Assembly: GCA_021806645.1 (NCBI GenBank)
Contig: JAJZQX010000004.1
Span: forward strand, 186,001 to 250,000
Reading direction: 5' to 3'
Length of the DNA stretch: 64,000 bases
Origin: Myxococcales bacterium
Lineage (GTDB): Bacteria; Myxococcota; Myxococcia; Myxococcales; Anaeromyxobacteraceae
Shown: positions 1 to 9,328 of the stretch, in pieces
How positions within the stretch are numbered: position 1 is the stretch's first letter
How the letters are laid out: each line of letters starts with the position of its first letter
Position numbers and translations under genes: made by a program
The notes under the pieces: model-generated
What the model was told of the DNA's origin: nothing
Seen by the model: the letters and a program-made list of their open reading frames with translations, nothing else
The model's database searches: none

Positions 1-19
1 CTCGGCCCGAGCGGGGACC

Positions 20-3000
20 TCACGTCGCCACCTCCGCGGCGGTCCGTGCCTCCGGAGCCCCGTTGCCGTTCGCACCCCGCCTCCTGGCCAGCGCCAGGTA
101 GATGACCGGCAGCACCAGCAGGGTGAGCGCCGTCGAGGTGACGAGGCCGCCCATGACCACGACGGCGAGCGGCTTCTGGATGTCGGCACCGGAGCCTTGC
201 GCGTAGAGCATGGGCAGGTGGCCGATGAAGCTGGTGAGGGCGGTCATGATGAGCGGCCTGAACCGCAGGTCACAGCCCTCCCGGACCGCCTCGGCCGCCG
301 TCCGGCCCTGGTCGCGGAGCTGGCGCAGGAAGGCCACCAGGACCACGCCGTTCTGGACGGCGATGCCGAGCAGGACGATGAAGGCGACGGCCGCCGACAC
401 CGAGACCGGCATCCGGAAGGCCACCACCGCCACCACGCCGCCCACCAGCGCGAAGGGCAGGTTGAGGAGCACCAGGAGCGCGTCGCCGAAGGAGCCGAGC
501 GCGAGGAAGAGCAGGAGCAGGATGAGCCCGAGCGCGATGGGGACGACCACCGCCAGGGTGCGCATGGCGCGCTGCTGGTTCTCGAACTGGCCGCCCAGCT
601 CGATGAAGCTCCCCGGGGGCAGTTCCTTCTCGAAGGGGGCCAGCTTCTCCTTCACCTCGGCCACGAAGCCGCCCAGGTCGCGGCCGCGAATGTTGGCCTC
701 CACCACCACCCGCCGGATCCCGTTCTCGCGGGAGACCTGCGCCGGCGCCTCGACGAGCTGGATGTGGGCGAGCTGGGCCAGCGGCACCCGCTCCCCGCCC
801 GGCGCCGCCACCAGGAGCCGGCCCACCTGCTCGATGTCGGCGCGGGACTCGGACGGGAACCGGACCACCACCGCGAAGCGGCGCTGGTCCTCGATGAGGG
901 TGGTGGCCTTCTTGCCGGCGATGGCCGACTCGATGGTGTCGTTGATGTCGCCCACGGCGATGCCGTGGCGCGCCGCCGCCTCCCGGTCGATGACCACGTC
1001 GTACTGGGAGAGGCCGGAGACCTGCTCCACCTTGACGTCGCTGGCGCCATGGACGCTCCCCACGGCCACGGCGATCCGGTCGGCGACCCCCTTCAGCATG
1101 GCGAGGTCGGCGCCGAACACCTTGACCGCCAGGTCGCTCTTCACCCCCGAGATGAGCTCGTTCACGCGGAGCGCGATGGGCTGCGAGAAGGAGAAGCGGA
1201 GGCCCGGGATGGACGAGAGATCCTGCTGCATGGCCACGGCCAGCTCGGCCCGGGGACGTCCCCCGCCGAAGGCCTTGCGGGGCTTCAGCATGATGAAGAC
1301 GTCGGTCTGCTCCGGGCCCATGGGATCCTCGGAGATCTCGGCGCGGCCCGTCTTGGAGACCACCGCCTCGACCTCCGGGAAGGCCGCGAGCCGCTTCTCG
1401 AGGTACCGGGCCACCTCCACCGAGCCCTGCAGCGAGGCGTTGGGGAGGCGGACCACGTTGACGGCGATGGCCCCCTCGTCGAGCGCCGGCATGAACTCCG
1501 TGCCCACGAAGGGGACCAGCGCGCCGGCGGCCAGCAGCACCGCCACCGAGATGCCGATGGTGCGCCTCGGGCTGGCAACCGCCCGATCCAGCAGCGAGAG
1601 GTACCCGGCGTGGATCCGCTTCACGAAGCGGAACTCCTTCTCCGGCGCCTGCTTCAGCACCAGCTCGGAGAGGACCGGGATCACCAGCAGCGCCACCGCC
1701 AGCGAGACCAGGAGCGCGATGAGCATGGTCGAGGCGAGCGGGGCGAACATCTTCCCCTCGATCCCCTGGAGCGCGTAGAGCGGCACCAGGATCACCGCGA
1801 TGACCAGCACCGAGAAGGCCACCGGCCGGGCCACCTCCTGGACCGCCTCGGCCACGATGCGCCGCTTGGGCGCGTCGATCCGGTGAGCCAGGTGGCGCCG
1901 GACGTTCTCCACCACCACGATGGAGGCGTCCACCACCATGCCCACCGAGAAGGCCAGGCCTCCGAGCGACATGAGGTTGGAGGTGAGCCCCGCCCGCCCC
2001 ATGATGATGAAGGTGATGAGGAAGGTGAGCGGCAGGGAGACCAGCACGACCAGGGCAGTCCGCAGCTCGGCCACGAAGAGGAACAGGATGATGATGACGA
2101 AGATGCCGCCCTCGAGCAGGGCATCCACGACCGTGCGGATGCACGCCTCGATGAGCGAGGTCCGGTCGTAGAAGACGTTGATGCGAGCCCCCGGCGGCAG
2201 CGTGGTGGCGGCCTTCTGGATGGCCGCCTTGACGCTGGCCACCACGTCCTTGGCGTTCTCGCCCTTCAGCATGATGACCATGCCGGCCACCGCCTCGCCC
2301 TTGGCGCCGCGGGTGACCGCGCCCTGGCGAGGCTCGGCGCCGATGACCACGTCGGCCACGTCGCGCAGGTAGACCGGCGTGCCGTCGTGGGCCTTGAGGA
2401 CCACCCGCTCGATGTCCGGGATGTCCTTCAGGAGCCCCACGCCGCGCAGGTAGGCCTGCTCCCAGCCCTCCACCAGCACGCCGCCGCCGGCGTTGCCGTT
2501 GGAGCGCTCCAGGGCCGTGGCCACCTCGCCAACGGTGAGGCCGTACTTCACGAGCCGCTCGGGCCGGATCAGCACCTGGTACTGCTTCACGAACCCGCCG
2601 AAGCTGTTGACCTCGTTGACGCCGCGCACGGGCTTGAGGAGCGGAGCCACGATCCAGTCCTGGATGGTGCGCAGTTCCATCGGGGAGAGGTCGTCACCCT
2701 CCAGCGTGTACTGGAAGATTTCGCCCAGGCCGGTGGAGATGGGGCCGAGCTCCGGGTCGACTCCGGGCGGAAGGGTCTCCCGCACGGCGGCGAGCCGCTC
2801 GAAGACGATCTGGCGCGTCCAGTAGGTGTCGACGCCGTCCTCGAAGACCACCACCACCTGGGACAGCTCGGCCTTGGAGAGGGAGCGGACCGAGGTGACC
2901 TTGGGCAGGCCGCGCAGGTGCTGCTCGATGGGGAAGGAGACGCGGGACTCCACGTCCACGGCGGCCAGGCCCGGCGCCTTGGCGAGCACCATGACCTGCG

Positions 3001-3127
3001 TGTTGGTGACGTCGGGGAAGGCGTCGATGGGCAGGTGTGTCCAGGCCACCCCGCCGCCGATGGCGAGCGCGGCGGTGACCAGGAGGACGAGGAGGCGGTT
3101 GGCGAGAATCCAGGTGATGGCGCGCAT
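20..3127 (-). CDS. czcA: CzcA-type heavy-metal RND efflux pump
   Basis: Inner-membrane, proton-driven pump subunit of a tripartite metal efflux system; 1035 aa, the normal HME-RND length. The protein opens with the family's N-terminal helix, has two large periplasmic loops each followed by a block of membrane helices, and shows the HME signature VDASIVVVEN near residue 400, whose acidic residues serve proton relay and metal transfer in this family. That signature is nearer to Zn/Co/Cd/Ni pumps than to CusA, but exact metal is inferred. The ATG lies 11 nt after the adaptor's stop, so it is the last gene of a CzcI-like/OMF/adaptor/pump operon. A second, CusA-like pump lies at 55836-59117. Confidence 0.95.
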   Translation of the reverse strand: MRAITWILANRLLVLLVTAALAIGGGVAWTHLPIDAFPDVTNTQVMVLAKAPGLAAVDVESRVSFPIEQHLRGLPKVTSVRSLSKAELSQVVVVFEDGVDTYWTRQIVFERLAAVRETLPPGVDPELGPISTGLGEIFQYTLEGDDLSPMELRTIQDWIVAPLLKPVRGVNEVNSFGGFVKQYQVLIRPERLVKYGLTVGEVATALERSNGNAGGGVLVEGWEQAYLRGVGLLKDIPDIERVVLKAHDGTPVYLRDVADVVIGAEPRQGAVTRGAKGEAVAGMVIMLKGENAKDVVASVKAAIQKAATTLPPGARINVFYDRTSLIEACIRTVVDALLEGGIFVIIILFLFVAELRTALVVLVSLPLTFLITFIIMGRAGLTSNLMSLGGLAFSVGMVVDASIVVVENVRRHLAHRIDAPKRRIVAEAVQEVARPVAFSVLVIAVILVPLYALQGIEGKMFAPLASTMLIALLVSLAVALLVIPVLSELVLKQAPEKEFRFVKRIHAGYLSLLDRAVASPRRTIGISVAVLLAAGALVPFVGTEFMPALDEGAIAVNVVRLPNASLQGSVEVARYLEKRLAAFPEVEAVVSKTGRAEISEDPMGPEQTDVFIMLKPRKAFGGGRPRAELAVAMQQDLSSIPGLRFSFSQPIALRVNELISGVKSDLAVKVFGADLAMLKGVADRIAVAVGSVHGASDVKVEQVSGLSQYDVVIDREAAARHGIAVGDINDTIESAIAGKKATTLIEDQRRFAVVVRFPSESRADIEQVGRLLVAAPGGERVPLAQLAHIQLVEAPAQVSRENGIRRVVVEANIRGRDLGGFVAEVKEKLAPFEKELPPGSFIELGGQFENQQRAMRTLAVVVPIALGLILLLLFLALGSFGDALLVLLNLPFALVGGVVAVVAFRMPVSVSAAVAFIVLLGIAVQNGVVLVAFLRQLRDQGRTAAEAVREGCDLRFRPLIMTALTSFIGHLPMLYAQGSGADIQKPLAVVVMGGLVTSTALTLLVLPVIYLALARRRGANGNGAPEARTAAEVAT

Positions 3128-3138
3128 GGGGTCCTTGG

Positions 3139-4524
3139 CTAATCCGCGCAGCCGGCGCCCATCTTGGAGCGCAGCACGTCCGACTTGAGGAGGAAGGCGC
3201 CGGCCGTGGCCAGGGTCTCGCCTCCGGACAGGCCCTTCTTCACCTCGACCCAGTCCACGCTGGACCGGCCCGTCTCGATGGGGCGCCGGATGAAGAACTC
3301 GCCGTGGTGGTGGACGAAGACGAAGCTCCGCCCCTCGTCGGAGAGGACCGCCGCGCGAGGCACCGCGAGCGCCTCCTCCTCGCCGGGGAGGTAGAGCTGG
3401 ACGGCCGCGAACATGCCGGACCGGAGCTTCCCCTCCGCGTTCTTCACGCCGATGCGCACCTTCACGGTGCGCGTCTTCTCGTCCATGGTCGGGCCGACGA
3501 AGTCGACCGTCCCCGGGAAGACCTCACCGGGGTAGGCCTTCACGGAGACACCGGCCCGGAGGCCGCCCTTGGCGCCGGTGACCACGCGGCCGAGCTGATC
3601 CTCGTAGAGGTCGGCCCAGAGCCACAGGTCGGAGAGATCGCCAACGGTGATGATGGCCTGGTCGGGGCGCACCAGCTCCCCTGGGACGGCGTGCATCTCG
3701 AGGACGATCCCGGGGGCGGGCGCGCGCAGCGCCAGCGCACCGCGGCCGGCAGCGCCGCCCCGCTCCGGGAGCGCCTCGACCTCGCCATTCGAGAGCCCCA
3801 GGCGAACCAGCTTCTCGCGCGCCGCTCGCGCCCGGATCTCGGAGGCCTCGTGCTCCTGGCGGGCCTGCAGCCACTCCTTCTCCGAGGCGATCTGCTCCTT
3901 CCTCAGGGAGTCGGCCCGCTCGGCGGCCCGCCGGGCCAGCTCGAGGGCGCCCCGCGCCTCCAGGTACTGGCTCTGGGCCTCGCCGAGGGCCACGCTCTCC
4001 AGCTCGACGAGCGTCTCGCCGGCGCGGACCTTCTGGCCGAGGCTGATCCGCACGGCGCGCACCAGCGACTCGGTGCTCGGCGCGATGTGCGTCACGCGCC
4101 GCTCGTCGAACTTGATCTCGCCGGTCAAGGGGAGCGGCGCCTCCAGCTTGCGCCGGGCGGCCACCGCGGTCTTCACCAGGCCGTCGTCGAGCATGGCCTT
4201 GGGGACGCGGGCCACGCCGACGCCGTAGCGGCACTCGTCGCACTCGAAGCTCTTCTTCCCGTGCTCGCAGGACTGCGCCATGAGGGAATCGACGGGCTGG
4301 TCGAGGTCGGAGACCTTGGCGCCGCCTTCACCGTGGCCGTGTCCATCGTCGTCCTCGGCGTGGCCCGCGGGGGCTTCCTTGGCGTGTTCGTGACCGGCGT
4401 GGTCGTCGGCCTGGGCCTTCCCGGCCTCCGCCGGAGGGGCCGGCGGCGTGGCCGGCTGCGAGCCCTTGCTGCAGCCCACGGCGAGGGAGAGGACGGCGAA
4501 CAGCGCGAGGATCGTGCGGGTCAT
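3139..4524 (-). CDS. czcB: CzcB-type periplasmic adaptor lipoprotein
   Basis: Membrane-fusion (adaptor) protein that links the inner-membrane pump to the outer-membrane channel. The N-terminus is a lipoprotein signal (VLSLAVGC, Cys18), followed by a His/Asp-rich stretch at about residues 40-72 that probably binds metal in the periplasm. A Cys cluster of the form CEHG-x4-ECDEC follows near residue 90. The remainder has the barrel-sandwich, hairpin and beta-barrel order of HlyD/CzcB adaptors, with the hairpin around residues 180-250. Its start overlaps the stop of the preceding outer-membrane factor gene by 4 nt (ATGA), indicating translational coupling. Confidence 0.92.
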   Translation of the reverse strand: MTRTILALFAVLSLAVGCSKGSQPATPPAPPAEAGKAQADDHAGHEHAKEAPAGHAEDDDGHGHGEGGAKVSDLDQPVDSLMAQSCEHGKKSFECDECRYGVGVARVPKAMLDDGLVKTAVAARRKLEAPLPLTGEIKFDERRVTHIAPSTESLVRAVRISLGQKVRAGETLVELESVALGEAQSQYLEARGALELARRAAERADSLRKEQIASEKEWLQARQEHEASEIRARAAREKLVRLGLSNGEVEALPERGGAAGRGALALRAPAPGIVLEMHAVPGELVRPDQAIITVGDLSDLWLWADLYEDQLGRVVTGAKGGLRAGVSVKAYPGEVFPGTVDFVGPTMDEKTRTVKVRIGVKNAEGKLRSGMFAAVQLYLPGEEEALAVPRAAVLSDEGRSFVFVHHHGEFFIRRPIETGRSSVDWVEVKKGLSGGETLATAGAFLLKSDVLRSKMGAGCAD

Positions 4525-5765
4525 GGCAGCTCCAGTCCGGCCAGCGCGGCGAGGTCGCCGCAGGCGTTCTGCATGTCGAGGAGGAGGTCGAGGTACTCAC
4601 GGCGGGCGTCGAGGAGCACGCGGCGGGCGTCGATGACGTCCAGGAGCCCGGCCTCGCCGAGTTCGAAGGCGCGCCCCAGCGTGCGGGCCGACCCCTCGGC
4701 GCGGGGCACGATCTCGACCTGGAAGCGCCGGACGGCGGCCTGGCCGACCGCGCAGCCCTGCCAAGCGCCGGCGACCTGCGCCGACAGCTCGCGGGACAGG
4801 GCGTCCAGCCTGGCGCGCTCGCCCTCCACCGCGGCGTCGGCCTGGCGGATCTTGCCCTGGTTCCAGTTCCAGAGAGGGATGGCGACGGTGGCGGAGAAGG
4901 TGGTGGCCACGCGGTCGAGCTCCTCCGCGTGGGCCGCGCCTACGGAGAACTTCGGGAAGCGCTCCCAGCGCTCGGCGCTGGCCTCCTTGCCAGCGGCCTC
5001 GAGCCGAGCGCGGGAGGCCTGGATCGCCGGGTTGGAGGAGACCAGCCGCTCGCGGAGCTCGTCGAGCGGAGGGAGCGGGAGCGGCGCCGAGAGGTCCGCC
5101 TCGGCGCGGGTCAACGGCGCACCGAGCCAGGTGGAGAGGCGCTGCCGCTGCGCCTCCTCGACGGCCCGCGAGCGCTCCAGCGCACCACGCAGCCGTTCGA
5201 GCTCGATCTCGACGCGAGGGACCTCCGTCGGCCGGCCTTCGCCCCGCTCCGCCCGCTTCCGGACCAGCGCGGCCAGCTGGGCGACCTGCACCTCCAGCTC
5301 TGCGCCGGCCTCGACCACGGCTTGGGCGTGCACCAGCTCGACGAAGGAGCGGCGCAGGTCGCGGAGGACCTGGAGGCGAACCGTCCTGACTTCCTGGCGG
5401 CTTCCCTCCTCCGAGGCCGCCGCCGCTGCCACACGTGAGCCGCGCGTGGCGAGGAACTCGAGCGGCAGCTCGACCGAGTAGCCCCACTCGCGCCGGGTCG
5501 CACCGCCGTCGCGGGGACGCCCGTCTCCGGCCGAGAGGCCGAAGGTGGGGTTCGGCAACTCCCGGGCCGAAGTGACCGTGCCGGCCGCACCGCGCGCCCG
5601 AGCGGCGGCCTCGAGGAGGAGGGGGTGGCGATCGGCTGCAGCGGCCACGTCGGGCCAGCGGACGACTGCGCCAGAGGTCGGATGGGGTTCGGCCGCGATG
5701 GAGAGCGACGGACGAAGAGAGGCGATGGCGAGCAGGACGAGCCTGCCCCAAGCAGAGCGATGCAC
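4521..5765 (-). CDS. czcC: CzcC-type outer-membrane factor (TolC family)
   Basis: Outer-membrane channel of the czc tripartite pump, 414 aa with a GTG start and an N-terminal signal peptide ending near SIAAE. The body has the two TolC repeats of long amphipathic helices, including the recurring LSTWLGAPLTRAEADLSAP-type segment at the end of the first repeat. Its stop overlaps the adaptor gene by 4 nt. The CzcI-like gene lies 119 nt upstream on the same strand. A paralogous outer-membrane factor is at 52709-54118 with the cus-type pump. Confidence 0.9.
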   Translation of the reverse strand: MHRSAWGRLVLLAIASLRPSLSIAAEPHPTSGAVVRWPDVAAAADRHPLLLEAAARARGAAGTVTSARELPNPTFGLSAGDGRPRDGGATRREWGYSVELPLEFLATRGSRVAAAAASEEGSRQEVRTVRLQVLRDLRRSFVELVHAQAVVEAGAELEVQVAQLAALVRKRAERGEGRPTEVPRVEIELERLRGALERSRAVEEAQRQRLSTWLGAPLTRAEADLSAPLPLPPLDELRERLVSSNPAIQASRARLEAAGKEASAERWERFPKFSVGAAHAEELDRVATTFSATVAIPLWNWNQGKIRQADAAVEGERARLDALSRELSAQVAGAWQGCAVGQAAVRRFQVEIVPRAEGSARTLGRAFELGEAGLLDVIDARRVLLDARREYLDLLLDMQNACGDLAALAGLELP

Positions 5766-5884
5766 TGAAACCTCGTGGCGATCGTGCGGTCCCGCGCTCC
5801 AGCGCGGCTCGGGGCCGGCCGGAGCGCTCTGGGCGCACCGTGAACGGGAACCACGCCCGAAGGGCGCGGCAACGACGCGTCACG

Positions 5885-6211
5885 CTACGAGGCGATGGGA
5901 GGGCGGAACGGCAGCGTCGGCTCGTGCAGGGAGGCAAGCGTCCCTGGCATCGAGACCTGGCCGCAGGCCAGCACCAGGGTCACGGCGACCTCGGTCCGAG
6001 GCGCGGCGGCGACGACCTGCGAGGCACAGCAGCCGCAGTGATGCTGGGTCGTTCCGCAGCCGTGCTCGTCGCCCTGGCTCCCCAGGTCGCCCTGGTCGGC
6101 GTCGGAGTGGGCGAGGTGGCCGGAGGTCGCGAGGTGGACGACGGTCTCGGTGACTTCACCGAGGCCGGGTGCCATCCCGATGGCCAGCCACATGACGAGG
6201 AGGAACCGCAT
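5885..6211 (-). CDS. CzcI-like small His/Cys-rich exported protein
   Basis: First gene of the czc operon, 108 aa. I start it at the ATG at 6211 because residues 1-20 (MRFLLVMWLAIGMAPGLGEV) form a signal-like segment that recurs almost unchanged in the degenerate copy at 18804-19262; no good ribosome-binding site is visible. The middle is rich in potential ligands: HLAHSDAD, then DEHGCGTTQHHCGCC. Short periplasmic His/Cys proteins (CzcI) sit at the head of czc operons in Cupriavidus, and this looks like a functional analogue, though I cannot show homology. Role would be periplasmic metal binding or modulation of pump expression; inference only. Confidence 0.7.
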   Translation of the reverse strand: MRFLLVMWLAIGMAPGLGEVTETVVHLATSGHLAHSDADQGDLGSQGDEHGCGTTQHHCGCCASQVVAAAPRTEVAVTLVLACGQVSMPGTLASLHEPTLPFRPPIAS

Positions 6212-6748
6212 TGGCCGTGCACCATAGCCGAGGGGCGAACTCGAGTGCAACGCGAGGCCGGAGGAGGCTTGGCGACTTGAGGGCGCCTCGCCCCCGGTGA
6301 CGGCGCGCTCCAGGGAGACCGTCTCCGGAATGTTCCTGAAGAAGAAGCCAAGGGGGCGGACGGGAGGGCGGTCAGGCCACTGGAGCCACCGCGAGACGCC
6401 ACCCGAGGAGAAGACCACAGAGGAGGCGGTCGCCGCCGTGGTGGCCAGGGATGCAGCGCCCATCGGCCACGTCGAGCAGGCGCCCGCCGATCCGAACGTG
6501 AAGGTGGTCCTGTCAAGTGGTGATGCCGCGTCAAACCACTTCTTGGAGGTGCTGGCGCGCAATGGTGCCGTGCGCTCCGTAAGCCGCGCCAGGGTTGAAT
6601 GCCATGGTCCCCACGAAGTGAGCGATCGGGCACACCGGGGGCGGTGAAAGATGGGGTTGTCTCAAGTTGGCCGTGGCGTGCCGGCTGAAGCCGCGACTAC
6701 AGTCGCCGCTGGGGATGCGAGCGCGTCAACGTGCCGCAGGGTCCCCTC
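6212..6748. other. 537-nt interval with no recognisable gene
   Basis: Separates the leftward czc operon from the rightward DUF302 gene. Short open frames exist on both strands but none has a signal peptide, known motif, ribosome-binding site or a paralogue elsewhere in the window. I found neither a convincing sigma54 element nor one of the GTGACC palindromes here, so the czc promoter is not located. Confidence 0.5.
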
Positions 6749-7162
6749 ATGCACGGAGCAAGGGGGCATCAGGTGGCCAGCTTCGGACTGCGAAAGCCGA
6801 CGACATCGAGCTATGACGCCGTACTGCAAGAGCTCCCGGAACTGCTCAAGGCCGAGGGCTTCGGCGTCCTCACGCAGATCGACGTGAAGGACACGCTGAA
6901 GCAGAAGCTCGGCGTGGAGTTCCGTCGCTACAAGATCCTCGGTGCCTGCAACCCGAACCTCGCCCACGGCGCGCTCGCCGTGGAGTTGGAGATCGGCGTG
7001 ATGCTTCCCTGCAACGTGATCGTGTACGAGGGCGACGACCTCAAGGCCGTGGTCGTCGCCATCGATCCCATGCAGACCGTGGCGGCGGCGAACGAGAAGC
7101 TCGCTCCCTTCGCGCGAGAGGTTCGAGAGAAGCTCGCGAGGGTGCTGGGGAGGCTCTCCTAG
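6749..7162 (+). CDS. DUF302 domain protein
   Basis: A 137-aa cytoplasmic protein made almost entirely of one DUF302 domain. Diagnostic segments are the AEGFGVLTQIDVKDTLKQKL block (about residues 30-49), then GACNPNLAHGAL and the MLPCNVIVYEG strand, followed by IDPMQ. The family has no firmly established function; members are often found beside metal, thiol or respiratory genes. I chose the ATG at 6749; an in-frame GTG at 6731 would add six residues. It stands alone between the czc operon and the iron system. Confidence 0.85.
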   Translation: MHGARGHQVASFGLRKPTTSSYDAVLQELPELLKAEGFGVLTQIDVKDTLKQKLGVEFRRYKILGACNPNLAHGALAVELEIGVMLPCNVIVYEGDDLKAVVVAIDPMQTVAAANEKLAPFAREVREKLARVLGRLS

Positions 7163-7358
7163 AAACGCAGGGGCGGCTGACAGCTCTTCGACCTCGGCAA
7201 GGCATGTCTCTGGACATGGCCTTCATCGAGCGGCGTCGCCATTTTGATATTCGTCAAGCCGACCGGACTAACCCAGCACCTTTACGGGCGATCGAAACTT
7301 CGCCAAGATTGGCAACGTCCGGAACGCTCCGTTCGGATGGCGAGACTTCGTCTCTTGT

Positions 7359-7377
7359 GATAATGAGACCCATTATC
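7359..7377. promoter_or_regulatory. Fur box
   Basis: The 19-mer GATAATGAGACCCATTATC matches the classical Fur consensus GATAATGATAATCATTATC at 16 of 19 positions and is a near-perfect inverted repeat. It stands out as AT-rich in a GC-rich window. It lies 9 nt before the ATG at 7387 and heads the iron-transport operon, so iron-replete repression by Fur is the expected role. The exact sigma70 promoter around it could not be fixed. Confidence 0.88.
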
Positions 7378-7386
7378 ATATTCGCC

Positions 7387-7725
7387 ATGCGCTTCCGGTC
7401 CATTGCCATCTCGCTTCGGTTCGTTGCCGCGCTCTCGGCGGCGCTCCTCGCGTTCGCGGCCATCGCGGACGACGTGGCGACGTGCCCGGATCGAGCGCGC
7501 GAGGAAGGCGCTGCGATCGGCAGCCATCGGGACGAGACGCCTCCGGCCGCTCCGGCCCAGGAGTGCTCGGGCGGACCTTGCAGGACCCCCGCGCGGGTCT
7601 CGCAGGTAGGCCCGGTCGCCCGGGTGGTCGCGCCGGTGACCGCCCTCGTCGCCGGTCCCATCCTGCCTCCTCTCAGTGCCGAGCCCGTGGCGCCCGCCAC
7701 CCCACCTCCCCTGGCTCGACGCTGA
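7387..7725 (+). CDS. Small exported Pro/Ala-rich protein of the Fur-controlled operon
   Basis: A 112-aa product starting at the ATG just after the Fur box, with a basic start and hydrophobic core (MRFRSIAISLRFVAALSAAL) typical of a signal peptide. The mature part is rich in Pro, Ala and Arg and has three cysteines (ATCPD and ECSGGPC). It matches no family I know. It takes the first position in an FTR1 operon, where other bacteria often encode the periplasmic iron protein P19/FetP, but it lacks P19 features, so equivalence is only speculative. If transcription starts just downstream of the Fur box, this ATG might not be used. Confidence 0.45.
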   Translation: MRFRSIAISLRFVAALSAALLAFAAIADDVATCPDRAREEGAAIGSHRDETPPAAPAQECSGGPCRTPARVSQVGPVARVVAPVTALVAGPILPPLSAEPVAPATPPPLARR

Positions 7726-7879
7726 GCCAGAGGGCAACGGTTCCAGGCCTCAGTCGCGCGTCCTAGACCCTCGCCGCGTCGGCCCGTCGAAGGCGTTGTC
7801 CGTGCGCGCAGGCCGCCGCGAGGGACACCGGAGAGCCGGATCGGTCGCAGACGCAAACAGGGATCCAGGAGGACAAGCA

Positions 7880-9319
7880 ATGTTCCAGTCGTTCGTCATC
7901 ATGTTGAGAGAGGGCGTGGAAGCCGCCCTCGTCATCGGGATCATCCTGGTCGCGCTCGAGCGGACCGGCCGCAAGGACCTGAAGCGTCCGGTGTGGCTCG
8001 GCCTCGGCCTGGCCGTCCTGGCCAGCGTGGCGGCGGCCGTCGCGCTCACCCTGATGCCGATCCGGGAGGAGCTCTACGAAGGCGTGCTGTACTGGGTCTC
8101 GGCCGCCTTCGTGATCTCGATGCTCTGGTGGGTTCACCGCCACGCGAGGGGCCTCAAGAGCACGATAGAGAAGAGGATCTCGGACGCCGCGACCGCCACT
8201 GCGAGCGGCGGAAGCCGCAGGGAGGCGTGGGGGCTGGGTGCATTTGCGTTCCTCATGCTGTTCCGCGAAGGCGCCGAGGCAGCCATGTTCCTGGGCGCGG
8301 TGAACCTGACGACGGAGGCCATGCTCGCGTTCATCGGGACCCTGCTGGGTCTCGCCGGCGCCGTCGCGTTCGGCGTCATGTTCGTGAAGGGCAGCCTCAA
8401 GGTCGACCTGCGCAGGTTCTTCGCGGTCACCGAGGCCGTGCTCGCCATCTTCGTCCTGCAGCTGATCGTGAACGGCTACCACGAGTTCTCCGAGGCGGGC
8501 ATCCTGCCGGCGACGCAGCGGTCCATGGCGCTCGTGGGGCCGATCGTCCGGAACAACACGCTCTTCGTCATCGCGCTCGTGGCGATTCCCATCTTCACCT
8601 GGTTCACCAGGAGGCCGGCGGCGGAGCGGCCGGTGATGGAGGGGTCCCTCGCGGACGAGCGGCTCGCGAACGCGCGCGCCAAGCGGGAGCGCCTCTACAG
8701 GTATGGCGCCGTGGTGAGCTCGCTGCTGGTGCTCGTCCCGGTCGCGGTCGTGTACGCGCTCGAGGCCATGCCGAAGGAGGTCCCCGCGCCCGAGCCGGTC
8801 GCACGGGAGGGTGACGATCTCGTGGTCCCCCTGCAAGACCTCGAGGCCGGCAAGCTCAAGCGGTTCGGCGTCGTCCTTGACGGCCACACGGTGCGGTTCC
8901 TCGCGATGAAGACCGAGGACGGGAAGTACCGGACGGCGGTGGACGCCTGCGAGATGTGCGGCGCGTTCGGGTACGTCCAGGACGAGAAGACCGGCCACCT
9001 CGTCTGCCTGAACTGCGGCGCAGAGATCAATCCGCTGACGATGGGCCACAAGGGCGGCTGCAACCCGATCCCGCTGCCCTCGTCGGTCCAGGGGTCGGCC
9101 GTGAGGGTCGCCATCGGCGGGCTCCAGAAAGAGGCCCACCGGTTCTCGGCGAGCAAGCAGGAGCTGGTCGCCGTCGACCCCGTGTGCGGGATGCGGGTGC
9201 CCATCGCCGACGCCGGGGCCTTCGAGACGTATCAGGCGAAGACCTACTACTTTTGCAACATGCCCGGCAGCAAGTGCCACGCCATGTTCAAGCAGGACCC
9301 GGCGAAGTTCGCGAGGTAG
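7880..9319 (+). CDS. FTR1-family iron permease fused to DUF2318 and YHS domains
   Basis: A 479-aa membrane protein for iron uptake. The ATG at 7880 has a strong ribosome-binding site (AGGAGG) upstream. The N-terminal ~290 residues are an FTR1/EfeU permease with the duplicated REGxE motif (REGVEAALVIG near residue 10; REGAEAAMFLG near residue 130) that carries ferric iron in this family. After a last membrane helix comes a DUF2318-type Cys domain (CEMCG, CLNCG, GGC), then a C-terminal YHS metal-binding domain (DPVCGM ... FCNMPGSKC). In Campylobacter and E. coli Fet systems the FTR1 and DUF2318 parts are usually separate proteins. Followed 9 nt later by the ABC genes. Confidence 0.93.
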   Translation: MFQSFVIMLREGVEAALVIGIILVALERTGRKDLKRPVWLGLGLAVLASVAAAVALTLMPIREELYEGVLYWVSAAFVISMLWWVHRHARGLKSTIEKRISDAATATASGGSRREAWGLGAFAFLMLFREGAEAAMFLGAVNLTTEAMLAFIGTLLGLAGAVAFGVMFVKGSLKVDLRRFFAVTEAVLAIFVLQLIVNGYHEFSEAGILPATQRSMALVGPIVRNNTLFVIALVAIPIFTWFTRRPAAERPVMEGSLADERLANARAKRERLYRYGAVVSSLLVLVPVAVVYALEAMPKEVPAPEPVAREGDDLVVPLQDLEAGKLKRFGVVLDGHTVRFLAMKTEDGKYRTAVDACEMCGAFGYVQDEKTGHLVCLNCGAEINPLTMGHKGGCNPIPLPSSVQGSAVRVAIGGLQKEAHRFSASKQELVAVDPVCGMRVPIADAGAFETYQAKTYYFCNMPGSKCHAMFKQDPAKFAR

Positions 9320-9328
9320 GAGCTACCG

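Noticed and set aside
197-3142. A 981-codon open frame on the plus strand opposite czcA, and similar long frames opposite other genes (e.g. 23586-26687 minus, 55584-59138 minus)
   Set aside because: Products are Asp/His/Arg/Gly-rich without domains; they arise because high third-position GC removes stop codons on the other strand. The opposite-strand genes have clear family motifs.
6297-6647. 116-codon frame between the czc operon and the DUF302 gene
   Set aside because: No signal, motif, ribosome-binding site or paralogue, and composition like the shadow frames.
7387-7725. P19/FetP periplasmic iron protein by position
   Set aside because: Sequence is Pro/Ala-rich with none of the P19 His/Met pattern or length.
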